NCBI GenBank assembly: GCA_963847595.1 | Contig: CAWKAJ010000002.1 | Coordinates: 930,001-994,000 of the forward strand | Direction of reading: 5' to 3' | From: JACWAE01 sp963847595 | Lineage (GTDB): Bacteria > Chloroflexota > Dehalococcoidia > SZUA-161 | DNA: 64,000 nucleotides | Shown: one piece after another, positions 26,854 through 36,225 of the stretch | Numbering within the stretch: position 1 is the first letter of the stretch | How the letters are laid out: each line of letters opens with the position of its first letter | Notes under the pieces: generated by a model | What the model saw: only the letters and a program-made list of their open reading frames with translations | Databases searched by the model: none | What the model was told of the DNA's origin: nothing | Program-made: the position numbers and the translations under genes

Positions 26854-27030
26854 ATTTATATGTGCGGTTGCTTCACAGGTTACCCGCTCTCGGCAACCTC
26901 ACCTTCCTGGCTCCGCTAACAGCCCCTCTTAAACCCCCTTGACAACCGCAGATTTCCGAGCACAATAGCTTCATAGACTTGAAATAGGTGCTGTGATATC
27001 GTTTTTCAAACAGGCTGAGATTAAAATACA

Positions 27031-27390
27031 ATGAAATCGAAGCTAATCTGGTATATAGCAACGGGAGCCATTGCGGGGCTGGTGGCCGGTTTTCTGGGGA
27101 TAGGGGGCGGCATACTGCTGGTGCCCTTAATGGTCGGGGTTCTGGGTCTCACGCAGCATAAGGCTCATGGCACCTCGCTTGCCGTTATCATTCCTATCGC
27201 TATAATAAGCGCCATAGTATATGCCCTGCGCCATCAAGTCGATTGGATACTCGTGGCAGCAATAGGTTCAGCCAGTGTCGCCGGCGCTATTATAGGGGCA
27301 AAATTAATGATGAAAGTGCCTGCTCTTAGGCTGCGACAGCTTTTCGGCGCATACACTATAGCCATCGGGATTTTACTATTGGTGAGGTAG
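27031..27390 (+). CDS. half-size TSUP permease, subunit A
   Basis: 119 aa, four hydrophobic segments and one copy of the family motif (GLVAGFLGIGGGILLVPLM). About half the normal TSUP length. It is followed 11 nt later by a second half-size gene; together they match one full permease of two repeats, so the pair probably assembles as a heterodimer. Confidence 0.82.
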   Translation: MKSKLIWYIATGAIAGLVAGFLGIGGGILLVPLMVGVLGLTQHKAHGTSLAVIIPIAIISAIVYALRHQVDWILVAAIGSASVAGAIIGAKLMMKVPALRLRQLFGAYTIAIGILLLVR

Positions 27391-27401
27391 ACTGATAACA
27401 T

Positions 27402-27785
27402 ATGCATATAGTGATTGCCGTTGCCGTAGGCTTAGTTGCGGGAGTTATCAGCGGAGTGCTCGGCGTCGGCGGCGGCACAATCTCCATTCCAGCTATGGTT
27501 CTATTCCTGGGAGTGGAACAGCACACAGCTCAGGGAGTTTCACTAGCCGCTATGATGTTCACAGCCTTGGTTGGCGCCTTTATTCACTACAGGCAGGGGA
27601 ACGTAAAATTGAGCGCAGTGTTTTTGATAATCCCTAGCGCAGTCGCCTTTTCATTCTTGGGAGCCTGGGCAGCGGGCCACGTCACTGCAGAATGGCTGTC
27701 CAGGGCTTTTGCCATTTTCCTGTTACTCATCGGATGCAGAATGTTGCTATTTAATCGAGGAGGTCAAGGTGTCAGCGTTAGCTGA
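27402..27785 (+). CDS. half-size TSUP permease, subunit B
   Basis: 127 aa with the motif GVISGVLGVGGGTISIPAM and four hydrophobic segments. Partner of the preceding gene. Its last 17 nt overlap the UDG gene. Confidence 0.82.
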   Translation: MHIVIAVAVGLVAGVISGVLGVGGGTISIPAMVLFLGVEQHTAQGVSLAAMMFTALVGAFIHYRQGNVKLSAVFLIIPSAVAFSFLGAWAAGHVTAEWLSRAFAIFLLLIGCRMLLFNRGGQGVSVS

Positions 27786-28374
27786 GCTATACCGAAAAAT
27801 AGCTGCGTGCACGGATTGTGAAGAGCTCGCCAGGACTCGCACACAGACAGTCCCCGGGGAAGGCCCCGATAAGCCCCAGATAGTGTTCATTGGAGAAGCT
27901 CCGGGATTCCACGAAGACCAGCAGGGGCGCCCCTTCGTAGGTCAGGCAGGGCAGTTCCTGGAGCAACTGCTCAACTCTATCGGTTTCAAGCGTAGCAATG
28001 TCTATATCTGTAACGTTATCAAATGCCGTCCGCCCAACAACCGCGACCCGCTTCCTGTCGAGATTAAGAATTGCCAGAAGTGGTTGGACCAGCAGCTTGA
28101 GCTGCTCTCACCCAAGATGATAGTCACCCTGGGCCGCTACTCACTGGCAAGATATTTCCCCGGAGAGCCCATCAGCAAGGTTCATGGCAAGGCGCGCAAG
28201 CAAGATGGTATCATCTATTTCGCCATGTATCATCCTGCAGCCGCCCTGCACCAGCAGAGCCTGCGTCAGACCATTGAGGCTGATATGCTCAAAATACCCT
28301 CGCTGTTGACTCAGGTGGAACCCATCGAGGAGGTAAAAAAAGAGGATAAACCCCAGCAGCTATCGATGTTTTAG
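27769..28374 (+). CDS. family 4 uracil-DNA glycosylase
   Basis: Removes uracil from DNA; 4Fe-4S enzyme of 201 aa. Motif 1 is GEAPGFHEDQQGRPFVG with Cys ligands CTDC (residues about 12-15), CNVIKC and a later Cys. Motif 3 is MYHPAA. GAGGAGG 5 nt before GTG 27769 decides the start; the open frame from 27709 only runs through the permease gene in another frame. Confidence 0.9.
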   Translation: MSALAELYRKIAACTDCEELARTRTQTVPGEGPDKPQIVFIGEAPGFHEDQQGRPFVGQAGQFLEQLLNSIGFKRSNVYICNVIKCRPPNNRDPLPVEIKNCQKWLDQQLELLSPKMIVTLGRYSLARYFPGEPISKVHGKARKQDGIIYFAMYHPAAALHQQSLRQTIEADMLKIPSLLTQVEPIEEVKKEDKPQQLSMF

Positions 28375-28389
28375 GAAGAAGACATAATA

Positions 28390-30774
28390 ATGGCAAAATC
28401 GCGTTCCAAAAAACAAGTTAGTAAACCCCAGGCATCTCTGGCTCTTCTGCCCACGCCCAGGGGGATGCTGTGGATTGTCGTAGCGGTAACGGCGATAGCA
28501 GCGATAATGTTCTTCGGGGGCCACGCTATTTTCGAGGCGATAGGTTTCGGTTTCTTTCTGGGAGTCTTGTGGGTGGCAGTTGTCGTCTATCTAGTATGGC
28601 GACAGGGATTGGGCAGCCTGTCCCAGTGGTGGAACCTCTGGCTGGGCGCAGTTGTATTCACCCTCGCTCTCTGGGGAATATTCGCTCTATTCCTCCCCTC
28701 AGCATCTATCGCCAATGCTGACTTCTCCCAGGTAAGCCTCGGAGGAAGCGCCGGCAGAAGCTTCATCGGCAACCAGGGCGTTGGCGCTCCACCGGCAGCG
28801 CGGCTGGTAATTTTGTTCCTGATCGGGATAGGGCTGGTCATCCCCCGCCCCAGCCTCAGAGCCCTTCAGTTCCTGTCCCAAGCGGCAAAGAGAGCAGGCT
28901 CGATGACCCTCGCTGGCCTCCGGTGGTTCTTGCCCAGATTAGGGCGAGTGGCAGCCAGACTAAACCAAAGATATGCCCTCAGCCGATTGCTGACAGCACC
29001 CGTTACCGCTCTTGGGAAAAGGCTGGGCCGTAGGGGCACAGCCGAACCTGAGATAGGAAACGAAGAGGCTGGCGAAGTCGTGGCCTCGGCTCCCGATTCT
29101 GCGGTCGCTGAGGATAAAGCTGCGCCTGACAAAGCAGGTGCAGGGGAGCAATTACCCCTGCCCATCCCTGACGTTAAAAAGAAAAAACCGCCAACTGCTG
29201 AGACCAGGGAGTCCAGGCCTCAATCCATGATTACTGCGAAGCAGCAGTTGCCGCCTATCGAACTTCTCGATAAGGCAACCGATATTGAATTCTCCGAAGT
29301 GGGCAACGAGCAGAAGGCAAAGCTTATCGAGGAGGCACTAAGAAGCTATGGGGTAGATGCCAAGGTAATGCAAATAAACCCCGGGCCGTCCGTTACCCAA
29401 TTTGGCATAGAGCCGGGGTGGGATCGCAAGTACAAGCGAGTGGTGGAGCGAGACCGTGAGGGCAAGGCCAAACTGGATAGAGATGGTAATCCCATAGAGA
29501 GGCTGGAGGAGATATCCAAGACCAGGGTAAAAGTCGAACGCATCACCGCCCTCGCCAATAACCTCGCTCTGGCTTTAGCCACCCCCAATATCAGAATCGA
29601 AGCTCCAGTCCCTGGAAAATCGCTGGTAGGCATCGAGGTCCCCAACACCACCACTTCCATCGTCCGCCTCAGGGGAGTAATTGAGGGCATAGCTTTCCAG
29701 AAGCTCAAGACAAAGACAAAGCTCGCCATAGCACTGGGCAAAGGGAGCGCCGGTGAGCCGGTATCGGCCGACCTGTGCAAGATGCCACACCTGCTCATCG
29801 CCGGCGCCACTGGAAGCGGCAAGACAGTATTCATCAACTCCAGCATCACTTGCTTGCTGATGTATAATACGCCGCGAGACTTGCGACTGCTCCTGATAGA
29901 CCCCAAGCGGGTAGAGCTTGTAAGCTTCGAGGGAGTGCCCCACCTTATATCGCCGGTGGTAACCGAATCGGACAAGGCTATCGATGCCCTGCGCCGCATC
30001 CTGCGAGAGATGGATAACCGCTATAGCAAGTTTTCAGCGACAGGAGTGCGCAATATCGAAGGCTATAACCACAGCCATCTCGCCACGGAGCCCATGCCGT
30101 ATCTGATAGTGATCATTGATGAGCTGGCTCATCTCATGATGACTGCCGCTGAGGTGGTCGAGCCTGCGATCTGCCGCCTGGCCCAAATGTCACGGGCTAC
30201 CGGCATACATCTCATCGTAGCCACTCAACGTCCTTCGGTTGACGTGGTTACCGGGCTGATCAAAGCCAATTTCCCCAGCCGCATAAGCTTCGCTGTAGCC
30301 TCTGGGGTGGACTCTCGTACCATCCTCGACACCGTTGGCGCTGAGACCCTTTTGGGAGGCGGCGATATGCTCTATTTGCCGCCAGATGCTCCCAAACCCA
30401 AGCGGCTGCGCGGATGCTTCGTCTCCGACCAGGAGATAGACAGAATAGCGACCTTCTGGAAGCAGCAAATAACACAGACTCCCACACCATTAGAGGATAC
30501 TATAGCCCAGGCCTTTGCTTCCTTACCTACCGAAGAATTTAAAGATGAGGACCCATTGTTAGCGACCGGAAGAAGGCTTGCCAGGGAGTATTCCCACCTC
30601 TCCACCTCCCTCCTTCAGCGGCGCCTGCACATAGGCTATCCCCGAGCAGCACGAATCATGGACCTGCTCGAGGAGGAGGGCACAGTCGTGCGCCACGAGC
30701 AAGATAAGCCCGGCGAAGTGCCTGAGAGAGAGGAGGGAATCGGAGATGAAAACGGAAATAATGAAGAAGCGTAA
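28390..30774 (+). CDS. ftsK: DNA translocase FtsK/SpoIIIE
   Basis: Chromosome-segregation motor at the division septum. 794 aa: four N-terminal membrane helices (about 20-165), a charged linker (about 215-280), the alpha/beta RecA-like motor with Walker A GATGSGKT (about residue 475) and Walker B VIIDELAHLMM, and a C-terminal winged-helix gamma domain (about 710-770). Sixteen nt after the UDG stop. Confidence 0.95.
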   Translation: MAKSRSKKQVSKPQASLALLPTPRGMLWIVVAVTAIAAIMFFGGHAIFEAIGFGFFLGVLWVAVVVYLVWRQGLGSLSQWWNLWLGAVVFTLALWGIFALFLPSASIANADFSQVSLGGSAGRSFIGNQGVGAPPAARLVILFLIGIGLVIPRPSLRALQFLSQAAKRAGSMTLAGLRWFLPRLGRVAARLNQRYALSRLLTAPVTALGKRLGRRGTAEPEIGNEEAGEVVASAPDSAVAEDKAAPDKAGAGEQLPLPIPDVKKKKPPTAETRESRPQSMITAKQQLPPIELLDKATDIEFSEVGNEQKAKLIEEALRSYGVDAKVMQINPGPSVTQFGIEPGWDRKYKRVVERDREGKAKLDRDGNPIERLEEISKTRVKVERITALANNLALALATPNIRIEAPVPGKSLVGIEVPNTTTSIVRLRGVIEGIAFQKLKTKTKLAIALGKGSAGEPVSADLCKMPHLLIAGATGSGKTVFINSSITCLLMYNTPRDLRLLLIDPKRVELVSFEGVPHLISPVVTESDKAIDALRRILREMDNRYSKFSATGVRNIEGYNHSHLATEPMPYLIVIIDELAHLMMTAAEVVEPAICRLAQMSRATGIHLIVATQRPSVDVVTGLIKANFPSRISFAVASGVDSRTILDTVGAETLLGGGDMLYLPPDAPKPKRLRGCFVSDQEIDRIATFWKQQITQTPTPLEDTIAQAFASLPTEEFKDEDPLLATGRRLAREYSHLSTSLLQRRLHIGYPRAARIMDLLEEEGTVVRHEQDKPGEVPEREEGIGDENGNNEEA

Positions 30775-30878
30775 CTATTTCTTCTGGTATTTCCTTAACT
30801 GAGGGGAAAGTCAATCTACCCTGAGGTAAAGAATAGTTGACACCCTTTCAGTTATGATGCACTATGTTAATATAGCTT

Positions 30879-30890
30879 GCAGACGTCTGC
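30879..30890. promoter_or_regulatory. perfect 12-bp palindrome in the yihY leader
   Basis: GCAGACGTCTGC, nested inside TGCACT (30858-30863) and AGTGCA further downstream, forms a layered hairpin in the leader of the next gene. A TTGACA stands at about 30836 but no -10 is well spaced. Could be an operator or RNA structure. Confidence 0.35.
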
Positions 30891-30939
30891 AGCTTCAAGC
30901 TGAAGTGCATTTGTGCCAATGGCGGAGGCCGGTTAAACA

Positions 30940-31983
30940 ATGGTTGTGAAGCAAATAAGATTCATTGCGGCCACGGTAAAGCAGGCTGTCAATGAGTTTC
31001 TGGCTGACAACTGCACGCATCTATCGGCAGCAATCTCATATTACATTTTGTTTGCACTTTTCCCCCTCGCTCTGGCAGCGATCACTATATTAGGCTATTT
31101 TTCGAGGTCGCCAGACATCGGGGCTAGAGTGAGTCAAGCCATAGCCGAAGTGTTTCCGGTGTCCGGTCAAGTTGTGTCCGATACTATCCAGGGCATCTCC
31201 CAGGGCTGGGGCACGGCAGGAGCAATAGCCATTATAGGGCTTCTCTGGTCTGGCATGGGCTTCTTCGGTGCTGTCAGAAAATCGCTGAACACTGCTTGGG
31301 GGATAAAACAACCCCGCCCCTTCCTCCGTGAGAGATTGATGGAATTCATCATGATGCTGGGGCTGGGTGCTCTCTTGATCGTGTCCTTCGGGCTAACTGC
31401 TGCTTTTAAAGTTATCCAGACAGCAAACATCTCCGTTTTCGGGCATCTCCTGAGTAACGGGCTATTCTGGCACGTCATCGTGATATTGACCAGCGTCGCC
31501 ATTACTTTTGTGGTTTTCCTCTTTCTCTACAAGTTCGTTCCCAATACCCGGGTTCGCTGGCGACATGTCTGGGTCGGGGCATTAGTGGCGGCAGTGCTAA
31601 TGGAGATTGCGAAGAACGTTTTTGTCTTTTTCGTAGGACACTTCGCTACCTACAACCTCGTCTACGGCTCCGTGAGCACAATCATCGCTTTGATGGTATG
31701 GTCGTATATCTCTGCTATGATACTGCTCTTTTGCGCCAAGCTCATCTCGGCATTTACAAAAATGAGCCCCATAACGGTGCCGGAGACATCGCTAGCTGCA
31801 GCAAGTAATGTAAATAGACTTGATGGCTCACCCATGCCAACATTCTCAGAAAACCCCAAAACGGCGGTGGGAAAGCAAGCCGACACCGCTGCACCTCAGT
31901 ACAATCGCGATGAGTCCGACCTAAAAGAGAGGATAGAGCCCAAGGTCAATCCGTCCAAAGCCGACCTTCGATTTCGAGGATAA
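30940..31983 (+). CDS. YihY/BrkB family membrane protein
   Basis: 347 aa, six predicted membrane helices in residues about 30-280, with the family pattern HLSAAISYYILFALFPL at the N-terminus, then about 65 hydrophilic C-terminal residues. Once annotated as RNase BN, a claim since withdrawn for this family; function unknown. Convergent with ileS, 5 nt apart. Confidence 0.88.
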   Translation: MVVKQIRFIAATVKQAVNEFLADNCTHLSAAISYYILFALFPLALAAITILGYFSRSPDIGARVSQAIAEVFPVSGQVVSDTIQGISQGWGTAGAIAIIGLLWSGMGFFGAVRKSLNTAWGIKQPRPFLRERLMEFIMMLGLGALLIVSFGLTAAFKVIQTANISVFGHLLSNGLFWHVIVILTSVAITFVVFLFLYKFVPNTRVRWRHVWVGALVAAVLMEIAKNVFVFFVGHFATYNLVYGSVSTIIALMVWSYISAMILLFCAKLISAFTKMSPITVPETSLAAASNVNRLDGSPMPTFSENPKTAVGKQADTAAPQYNRDESDLKERIEPKVNPSKADLRFRG

Positions 31984-31988
31984 CAAGA

Positions 31989-34900
31989 CTATTTCAATCT
32001 TTTAACAGCTAGATTCACCTTATTGCCATCAATAACCTGGCTCTTGCCGAAGGCATCCTCAGGGGGCTTTCCTTCAACCAGCTTCCTTGACAGTGTTTCC
32101 TGCTTGACATAGTGGGCGAATCTTTCCATCACACGCTTCACTGAAGGCCCGCCCTCGTAATAGGTTTCGATATAATCGGCTATATCAAAACCCGCTTGCT
32201 TGCGTAAGGTCTGAAGGCGATGCACCAGCTCGCGCGCCAGCCCTTCGTCAAGAAGCTCCTGGCTGATTTCAGTATCAATCATCACCGCCAGGCCGCTTTC
32301 CTCTATCGCAGGCCATTCCGGATGTCCCTCTGCAGGCAAACTATCGACAACGCTCAACTCTTTCACATTTAGCTCATCCAGTACATGGGAAGCCATTTGC
32401 TCCAGGCTCGCTTTCTCAGCTTCAGTCCTGACCTTGACCAAAACCTTTGCCAACGGCTGGCGCACCTTCAAGTTTGACTTAGCGCGAGCAGCGCGTCCCA
32501 GGCTCGTCACCTTCACCACCAGATTGATAGCAGCAGACAGTTTCTCGTCCACCTGACTCAAGTCAGCCAGCGGATAGTCTGCAAGATGAATGCTTTCCGG
32601 TGCATCTTTATCGAACGGCTTTACCAGGTTTTGATAAAGCTCCTCGGCCACAAAAGGAGTAAGCGGCGCAATGAGCTTGGCTAGGGTAACCAGACACTGG
32701 TATAGTGTAGTATAGGCTGATTGCTTGTCAGTGTCGTTCTCGCTCTTCCAGAACCGCCTCCTGCTCCTCCTCACATACCAGTTGGAGAGGTTGTCCACAA
32801 ATTCCTCAATCTTGCGTCCTGCCGCCGTTGCATCATATCCATCAAGAGAGCGAGTTACTCCATCAATGAGCTGGTTCAGCTCTGAGAGTATCCAGCGGTC
32901 AAGCTCCGGCCGACATTCTACGTTAGCAACAGTAGCAGGGTTGAACTTATCTATATTGGCATAGGTCACGAAGAAGGAATATGTATTCCATAGCGTGAGC
33001 AGGAACTTGCGCACTACTTCCTCGACCAGCTCCTTGGAGAAACGGCGCACGTTACCCGGCGGAGAGGAGGTATACATATACCAGCGCACGGCATCTGCCC
33101 CACTCGTAGCCAGTACCTCCTCAGGCTTGACCACGTTCCCCTTCGACTTGCTCATCTTCTCGCCTGCGCTATCCAGAATGTGCCCCAGACATATCACATT
33201 CTTGAAACAGGGCTGCTCAGTGAGAAGAATAGACAGCGCATGTAAGCTGTAAAACCAGCCACGCGTCTGGTCTACCGCTTCGCAGATATAGTCAGCAGGG
33301 AAGCTGGCCTTGAAAAGATGCTGGCTCTCGAAAGGATAGTGCCACTGGGCAAAAGGCATAGCACCTGAGTCAAACCAGCAGTCAATGACCTCCGGGACGC
33401 GGTGCATCTCTCCACCGCATTTGAGACAACTGTAGGTAGCCTCATCTACATAGGGCCGGTGTAGATCCGATAGCTTCTCTACGCCCTCAACGCCCTCCTT
33501 TTGCTTAAGCTCTCTAACGCTTCCAATGCACTCGTCATGTTTACAACTCTCACACCGCCAGACAGGCAGCGGCGTGCCCCAGTAGCGTTCGCGGGAGAAT
33601 GCCCAGTCCACATTGTTATTCAGCCAGTCTCCGAACCGTCCGTACTTGATGTACTCCGGGTACCAGTTAATCTCGGCATTCCCTGAAATGAGCCTGTCCT
33701 TCATCGCTGTCGTTTTGATATACCACGAGGGCTTGGCGTAGTAGAGCAACGGCGTATTGCACCGCCAGCAGAAAGGATATGTATGGCGAATGCGTTCGCT
33801 GCGGTAGAGAAGCCCACTCGACTTCAGGTCTTCCAGAATAAGAGGGTCAGCATCCTTCACAAATTTCCCTGCAAAGGGATAGGTGCCCTGAATTATCCCC
33901 TGCAAATCCACATAGTCCCGCACAAAATCGAGGTCGTTATCCCCGCCGGCTTCAAAGTCAACCTCACCGAAAGCAGGCGCAGTATGCACAATGCCCGTGC
34001 CATCTTCCATAGACACGAAGCCAGCAGCGATAACTGGGTAGTCAAGGTCTTCGTCTGCTTCTTGAACCGCCAGAAGATTTTTTCTGAAGCCCCTTCGCTC
34101 CACGCTGAACCTATGGGGGTTAAACAAAGGCTCGTATCTCAGCCCTTTGCCCTTTCCTGCTATTTCTGAGCCCTTGACCCCGGCTACCTCACGATAGCCT
34201 TCGAGCCCCACTTTATTTACAAGTGCAGAGGCCATAATAAGGTAATCGTCCTTACCCTCCATTACTGAATAATCAGCGTCAGGTGCTACTGCCAGGGCAG
34301 TGTTCCCGGGAAGTGTCCAGGGTGTAGTAGTCCAGGCCAGCAAATAGGCAGGCTTACTCAAAAATTTGTTGAAAAAGGGCTCAAGCGGTGTCGTCTCAAC
34401 CGAACTGGGCTTTATTTTAAACTTTATGTAAATCGATGGGTCATCCGCCTCATCGTAGCCCAGGGCAACCTCATGGGAAGACAGCGATGTGCCGCAGCGA
34501 GGGCAGTGCGGCGTGACCCTGTAGCTCTGATAGATAAGCCCCTTATCCCAGAGCGACTTAATTATCCACCAGCAGGTCTCGATATAGCCGTTGTCGAACG
34601 TTACGTAAGGATGTTTCATGTCTATCCAGAAGCCGATGCGGTCGGTGAGCTTCTCCCAGTCCTTAACGTATTTGAGCACATTCTTGCGGCAGCGGCTGTT
34701 GAATTCAGCAATACCGTACTCCTCGATCTCACGCTTGCTCTTCAACCCCAACTCGCGCTCAACCTCTAGCTCCACAGGCAGGCCGTGAGTATCCCAGCCT
34801 GCTCTGCGGGGAGCATAGTAGCCCTTCATCGTCTTGTAGCGGGGGAATACATCCTTAAACACCCTTGCCAGCACGTGGTGAATCCCCGGGCTGGCATTGG

Positions 34901-35048
34901 CAGTTGGCGGGCCATCATAGAGAACATAAGAAGGACCGCCCAGGCGCTGCTCCACGCTGCGCTCAAATACCCGCTTCTCTTGCCAGAACCCGATTATCCT
35001 CTGCTCAAGCTCAGGGAAATTCACCTTGCTCGATACAGGCTGGAACAT
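31989..35048 (-). CDS. ileS: isoleucyl-tRNA synthetase
   Basis: Charges tRNA-Ile. 1019 aa; class I signature in TANASPGIHHVL (HIGH-equivalent GIHH), GWDTHGLPVE, the CP1 editing domain (about 190-420), Zn knuckles (CESCKHDEC and CLKCGG) and KMSKSKGN. Length and the GIHH form resemble the longer bacterial subgroup (inference). AGGAGG 5 nt before ATG 35048 fixes the start; the frame up to 35069 lies in the T-box terminator. Regulated by that T-box. Confidence 0.96.
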   Translation of the reverse strand: MFQPVSSKVNFPELEQRIIGFWQEKRVFERSVEQRLGGPSYVLYDGPPTANASPGIHHVLARVFKDVFPRYKTMKGYYAPRRAGWDTHGLPVELEVERELGLKSKREIEEYGIAEFNSRCRKNVLKYVKDWEKLTDRIGFWIDMKHPYVTFDNGYIETCWWIIKSLWDKGLIYQSYRVTPHCPRCGTSLSSHEVALGYDEADDPSIYIKFKIKPSSVETTPLEPFFNKFLSKPAYLLAWTTTPWTLPGNTALAVAPDADYSVMEGKDDYLIMASALVNKVGLEGYREVAGVKGSEIAGKGKGLRYEPLFNPHRFSVERRGFRKNLLAVQEADEDLDYPVIAAGFVSMEDGTGIVHTAPAFGEVDFEAGGDNDLDFVRDYVDLQGIIQGTYPFAGKFVKDADPLILEDLKSSGLLYRSERIRHTYPFCWRCNTPLLYYAKPSWYIKTTAMKDRLISGNAEINWYPEYIKYGRFGDWLNNNVDWAFSRERYWGTPLPVWRCESCKHDECIGSVRELKQKEGVEGVEKLSDLHRPYVDEATYSCLKCGGEMHRVPEVIDCWFDSGAMPFAQWHYPFESQHLFKASFPADYICEAVDQTRGWFYSLHALSILLTEQPCFKNVICLGHILDSAGEKMSKSKGNVVKPEEVLATSGADAVRWYMYTSSPPGNVRRFSKELVEEVVRKFLLTLWNTYSFFVTYANIDKFNPATVANVECRPELDRWILSELNQLIDGVTRSLDGYDATAAGRKIEEFVDNLSNWYVRRSRRRFWKSENDTDKQSAYTTLYQCLVTLAKLIAPLTPFVAEELYQNLVKPFDKDAPESIHLADYPLADLSQVDEKLSAAINLVVKVTSLGRAARAKSNLKVRQPLAKVLVKVRTEAEKASLEQMASHVLDELNVKELSVVDSLPAEGHPEWPAIEESGLAVMIDTEISQELLDEGLARELVHRLQTLRKQAGFDIADYIETYYEGGPSVKRVMERFAHYVKQETLSRKLVEGKPPEDAFGKSQVIDGNKVNLAVKRLK

Positions 35049-35348
35049 CAAATCCTCCTGCCCAAACAAGAAGTCCCGTCCCTTGAAGGGACGGGACTCG
35101 AATCCCGCGGTACCACCCTGCTTCCCCGAAATATCGGGGCACTCTCTAAGGCATCCTCCCTTCCCTGGAAGGACCCCGTCTGGGATAACGGTTGACGAAA
35201 CCGGCCAAATCTACTTTCCTTCCGGAATGGAAGAATTTCGGTTGGCGGCTCAGGAGTGATTTTCGTGCGGGTTGGTCACATCTGCTCTCACCACACCAGA
35301 CTCGCTGTGTGATAACCCCGCCTACTCGTCTCCGTCACTGCCTTTTTC
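35049..35348 (-). promoter_or_regulatory. T-box riboswitch of ileS
   Basis: On the minus strand the leader has the T-box tag AGGGTGGTACCGCG (within 35106-35123), which pairs with the tRNA acceptor end, followed by a terminator stem of 11-13 bp at 35072-35098 and a T-rich tail. Stem I elements such as GCGAGTCTGG and GGTGAGAGC lie at about 35290-35330. A candidate Ile specifier ATC lies in AAAATCACTCCTGAG (about 35257-35272). Uncharged tRNA-Ile should open the terminator. Exact 5' end inferred from the promoter. Confidence 0.9.
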
Positions 35349-35354
35349 TATTGG

Positions 35355-35383
35355 AAATTATCACAGCGCAGTGGACTTGTCAA
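35355..35383 (-). promoter_or_regulatory. ileS T-box promoter
   Basis: Minus-strand TTGACA (35378-35383) and TAATTT (35355-35360) with 17 bp between; TGTGATAAT overlaps as an alternative extended -10. Start near 35348. Confidence 0.65.
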
Positions 35384-35400
35384 CGTCCAAAGCTTGCTTG

Positions 35401-36183
35401 CTATCTTCCCGGGAATTGCGGCTGCCTGCCTTCCAGGAACGACTTTACGCCCTCGGCGAAATCTTCAGTCGTGCCATGAGCAGTCATAGCGAGCATCTCC
35501 AACTCCAGACCAGTCTCCAGGCTGCCTTCCATGCCGCGGTTGACCAGCTTCTTAACAGCCTTCATAGCCATGGGACTCTTGGTCAGAAGCTTATTCACCA
35601 GCTCGTTAGTGGCTTCCTGAAGCTTGTCAGCAGGGACAGCCTTATTGATGAGCCCCAGCCTCTCTGCCTCAGCCGCTGTGATTCGGTCACCTGTATATAG
35701 AAGCTCCTTAGCTTTTCTCATGCCGATAAGGCGAGGCAGTCTCTGGCTAGCGCCGCCGCCGGGTGTTAGCCCTCTGTTGGCATGCTGGTCAGAGAGCTTG
35801 ACATTGTCGCCAGCGATAGCGAGGTCGCAAACCATAATAAGCTCCAGGCCTCCGGCCAGAGCTATGCCGTTTACCGCAGCTATCACCGGTACACTCAAAT
35901 TCTCAATGGCACTGAATGTCTTGTTCCAGAGCCGAAGAAAGTAATCACGTGGTTTGTCAGGAGGGATAGACGCTATTCCTGTAAGGTCAGCTCCAGTGCA
36001 GAATGCCTTGCCGGTGGCCGTGACCACCGCAACCCTCACCGAGATGTCATTCTCGATATCTTCACATGCTGCATACATCTCTTCGAGTGTCTTGGGGTCC
36101 AGAGCATTCATGACATCTGGACGATTCAGGGTTATCTTCGCAACCCCGTCCTTCTTCTCGAAAATGATGTTCTTGAACTTCAT
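35401..36183 (-). CDS. enoyl-CoA hydratase/isomerase family protein
   Basis: 260-aa crotonase. Oxyanion-hole motifs ATGKAFCTGADL and NGIALAGGLEL are present, including the first catalytic Glu (LAGGLE). At the position of the second catalytic Glu of hydratases (Glu164 in rat, usually PEI..G) the sequence is DQHANRGLTPGGGASQ, so a His replaces it. Hydratase activity is therefore uncertain; an isomerase, thioesterase or lyase of the same fold is possible. Stands alone 43 nt after jag. Confidence 0.85.
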   Translation of the reverse strand: MKFKNIIFEKKDGVAKITLNRPDVMNALDPKTLEEMYAACEDIENDISVRVAVVTATGKAFCTGADLTGIASIPPDKPRDYFLRLWNKTFSAIENLSVPVIAAVNGIALAGGLELIMVCDLAIAGDNVKLSDQHANRGLTPGGGASQRLPRLIGMRKAKELLYTGDRITAAEAERLGLINKAVPADKLQEATNELVNKLLTKSPMAMKAVKKLVNRGMEGSLETGLELEMLAMTAHGTTEDFAEGVKSFLEGRQPQFPGR

Positions 36184-36225
36184 TACTACCTCCTGCTTAG
36201 TCTACAAATTCCGAAATCCATATTT

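Noticed and set aside
35026..35479. Several plus-strand ORFs opposite the ileS leader
   Set aside because: They are the antisense of the T-box, whose structure explains the sequence conservation.
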